This document shows, piece by piece, positions 51,908 to 53,336 of a stretch of DNA of 53,336 nt. Origin of the DNA: Alphaproteobacteria bacterium (GTDB lineage Bacteria > Pseudomonadota > Alphaproteobacteria > JAEULC01). The notes beneath the pieces were generated by a model. That model was not told where the DNA came from. It saw only the letters and a program-made list of their open reading frames with translations, and did not search any database. A program made the position numbers and the translations under genes. The stretch is taken from positions 1-53,336 of the forward strand of contig JADLEG010000176.1 of the NCBI GenBank assembly GCA_020846275.1. The letters are read 5' to 3'. The stretch's first letter is position 1; the number at the start of each line of letters is the position of its first letter.

Positions 51908-52990
51908 ATGAAGACACCGGTGCTGATCGCGCTTGCCGTGGTGACGGTCGCGGCCCTGGGCGGGGCGGCCGCCGTCGTGCGCGACCGCGGGCCGTCGGGC
52001 GGCGGCGGCTCGGCCGGAACGCCCGTGTTCCCGTCGGTTGCCGGCAAGCCCGACGACGTGGGCCAGCTCGTCGTGACGCGGGCCGACGGCGGCTACACGC
52101 TGACGCGCAAGGGCGATCAGTGGGTGCTGGCCGACCGGGCCGACTATCCGGTGCGCGCCGAGCAAGCCAAGGCGGCGGTCGCCGCGCTTGCCAGCCTGAA
52201 GCTGATGGAGCCCAAGACGCACAAGCCCGAGCTCTTGTCCCGGTTGGAAGTCGAGGAGCCGACCCAGCTCGGCGCCAAGTCGACGCTGGTGACCTTGAAG
52301 AATGCCGGCGGCAGCGAGATCGGCCGCATCATCCTGGGCAAGGCGCGGCCGGATTCGCTGGAGAACCCGCGCCCCGGCGTCTATGCCCGCAAGCCCGGCG
52401 ATCCGCAGGCCTGGCTGGCCGAGGGCGATCCCAAGATCAAGCCGTCGGTGTCGGACTGGCTGGACCGCCAGGTGCTGTCGATCAAGACCGACCGCGTGCG
52501 CGAGGTCGCGACCATCGCGCCCGACCGCGCGCGCCTGGTCGTCAGCCGCGACAAGCCCGAGGACAAGGACTTCAAGATCTACAACCAGCCCGAGGGCACC
52601 AAGCTCAAGAACTCCGCCGCGCTCGGCGAGCTGGCCGGGCTGCTCGACGGGCTGATGATGGACGACGTGCAGGGCGCGACCGCGATCGCGTTTCCCGCCA
52701 GCGGCGCCAGCCAGGCCGAATACCGCAGCTTCGACGGGCTGGTGGTCCGCCTGACCCTGGCCGAGGACAAGGGCGCCACCTGGGCGCGCATCGAGGTCGT
52801 CACCGAGCCCTGGCGCAAGGTCGAGGGCGACAAGTCGAGCATGGTCGACCCGACCGACGAGGTGAAGAAGGAAGCCGCCGACCTGAACGGCCGCCTGCGC
52901 AACTACGTCTTCAAGCTGACCGACTACGCGGCCAAGAAGCTGGTCTCGCGCCTGGGCGACCTGACCGAGAAGGACGACAAGAAAAGCTGA
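51908..52990 (+). CDS. DUF4340-domain membrane-anchored protein
   Basis: The 360-residue protein has a short N-terminal hydrophobic anchor (about 4-24) and a DUF4340 domain (VTRADGGYTLTRKGDQWVLA early on, DRVREVATIAPDRARLVVSR in the middle). DUF4340 genes regularly follow GldA/F/G-like ABC genes, as here (19 bases downstream of the GldG-like gene), so the four products probably form one complex. Function is unknown. The C-terminus is strongly charged (LTEKDDKKS). Confidence 0.85.
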   Translation: MKTPVLIALAVVTVAALGGAAAVVRDRGPSGGGGSAGTPVFPSVAGKPDDVGQLVVTRADGGYTLTRKGDQWVLADRADYPVRAEQAKAAVAALASLKLMEPKTHKPELLSRLEVEEPTQLGAKSTLVTLKNAGGSEIGRIILGKARPDSLENPRPGVYARKPGDPQAWLAEGDPKIKPSVSDWLDRQVLSIKTDRVREVATIAPDRARLVVSRDKPEDKDFKIYNQPEGTKLKNSAALGELAGLLDGLMMDDVQGATAIAFPASGASQAEYRSFDGLVVRLTLAEDKGATWARIEVVTEPWRKVEGDKSSMVDPTDEVKKEAADLNGRLRNYVFKLTDYAAKKLVSRLGDLTEKDDKKS

Positions 52991-53001
52991 TGGAGTACGC
53001 G

Positions 53002-53068
53002 TCCTTCGACAGGCTCAGGACGAGGACGCATTTCCATTCGCCTCATCCTGAGCTTGTCGAAGGATGAG
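53002..53068. repeat. Dispersed palindromic repeat after the ABC operon
   Basis: TCCTTCGACAGGCTCAGGAC plus GAGG (53002-53025) is an inverted, 23-of-25-position match to CCTCATCCTGAGCTTGTCGA plus AGGATGAGG (53041-53069). This TTCGACAAGCTCAGGATGAGG type is one of the commonest dispersed palindromes in alphaproteobacteria and related bacteria. It starts 11 bases after the DUF4340 stop and may end transcription. Confidence 0.75.
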
Positions 53069-53111
53069 GCCCGCATGAAACCCCGCCATAGTTTTGGCGG
53101 GTTTTCCGGCG

Positions 53112-53117
53112 TAGCAT
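53112..53117 (+). promoter_or_regulatory. Possible -10 box (TAGCAT) of the lipoprotein gene
   Basis: TAGCAT ends 8 bases before the ATG at 53126 with no ribosome site between, matching the near-leaderless pattern seen at kdsB, mutS and the cyclase. No convincing -35 is visible. Confidence 0.3.
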
Positions 53118-53125
53118 CGCATCCC

Positions 53126-53336
53126 ATGCAGTATCGCCGCAGCTTTGCCCGGGCGCGGCGCGCCGGTTCGGTCCTGGCAGTCGCCCTGACGACGGTCGGC
53201 CTCGGGGGTTGCTTCGCCAGCGCGCCCGAGATCAAGACCGACCAGGTCATGGACAATTTCAAGAAGGACACGCGCGACCGCGTGGTGGTCGACCGCAACT
53301 ACGAGGTCGGCCAGCGCTACCGCGTCCTGCCCGGCC
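53126..53336 (+). CDS. Predicted lipoprotein, start only
   Basis: The first 70 residues are visible. A basic start (MQYRRSFARARRAG) and a hydrophobic stretch lead to the lipobox LGGC (GLGGCFASAPEIKTD), so the mature protein would be lipid-anchored. The segment DQVMDNFKKDTRDRVVVDRN follows. Family cannot be assigned from this part, and the gene runs off the window. Confidence 0.65.
   Translation, partial: MQYRRSFARARRAGSVLAVALTTVGLGGCFASAPEIKTDQVMDNFKKDTRDRVVVDRNYEVGQRYRVLPG

Overview
The window is a GC-rich (visibly around two-thirds G+C) bacterial chromosome segment that is almost fully coding; no gap between genes exceeds about 165 bases and I see no rRNA, tRNA, CRISPR array, phage or insertion sequence. 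Family content and gene order point to an alphaproteobacterium, probably of the Rhodospirillales-like grade: a membrane-anchored cytochrome c divergent from kdsB-pheA, a phoR-pstSCAB-phoU-phoB cluster, a TakP-like TRAP system, and many start codons that follow a TATNGT-like -10 box with almost no leader. This placement is inference; no rRNA or marker search was possible.

Layout. 1-1913 (minus): cytochrome c, hisN-type phosphatase and the start of a YejA-like peptide-binding protein. 2075-3737 (plus): kdsB and pheA. 3772-5258 (minus): nudC and a GNAT acetyltransferase. 5261-9329: a chromate-resistance island, with chrB leftward and, divergently, a DUF1127 protein, a superoxide dismutase-rhodanese fusion, a ChrB C-domain-only protein and the ChrA efflux pump. 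9333-12994 (minus): a complete TRAP transporter, with a hairpin between the binding-protein gene and the permease genes. 13148-14461: an amidase. 14469-19863 (minus): MFS transporter, DUF255 thioredoxin-fold protein and malic enzyme MaeB. 19980-23692: mutS and an esterase-like phytase-family protein. 23695-24389: a broken PIN toxin next to an intact antitoxin. 24456-25583: an enolase-superfamily enzyme.

25639-32459 is a full phosphate regulon: sensor PhoR, transporter PstSCAB, PhoU and response regulator PhoB. A candidate PHO box of 11-base-spaced repeats lies between phoR and pstS, and a strong hairpin lies between pstS and pstC. Then come a membrane class III nucleotide cyclase (32503-33528), a NitT/TauT-type ABC importer (33602-36218), a glutathione peroxidase, an exported TPR protein, and, on the minus strand, an unusual cyclase that joins a histidine-rich membrane domain, a 2Fe-2S ferredoxin domain and a catalytic cyclase domain.

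39272-43483 holds a 2-oxoglutarate/Fe(II) oxygenase, a polar amino-acid ABC importer lacking its own ATPase, and a carboxymuconolactone-decarboxylase-like protein. 43564-48092 holds two tandem Tat-exported serine hydrolases (the first frameshifted) whose second copy overlaps an exported TPR-CHAT protease-like gene. 48217-52990 is a GldA/GldF/GldG-like ABC system followed by a DUF4340 protein. A dispersed palindromic repeat and the start of a lipoprotein close the window. Three themes recur: redox and metal stress (ChrA/B, SOD-rhodanese, peroxidase, ferredoxin cyclase), importers with binding proteins, and intercistronic hairpins placed just after binding-protein genes.
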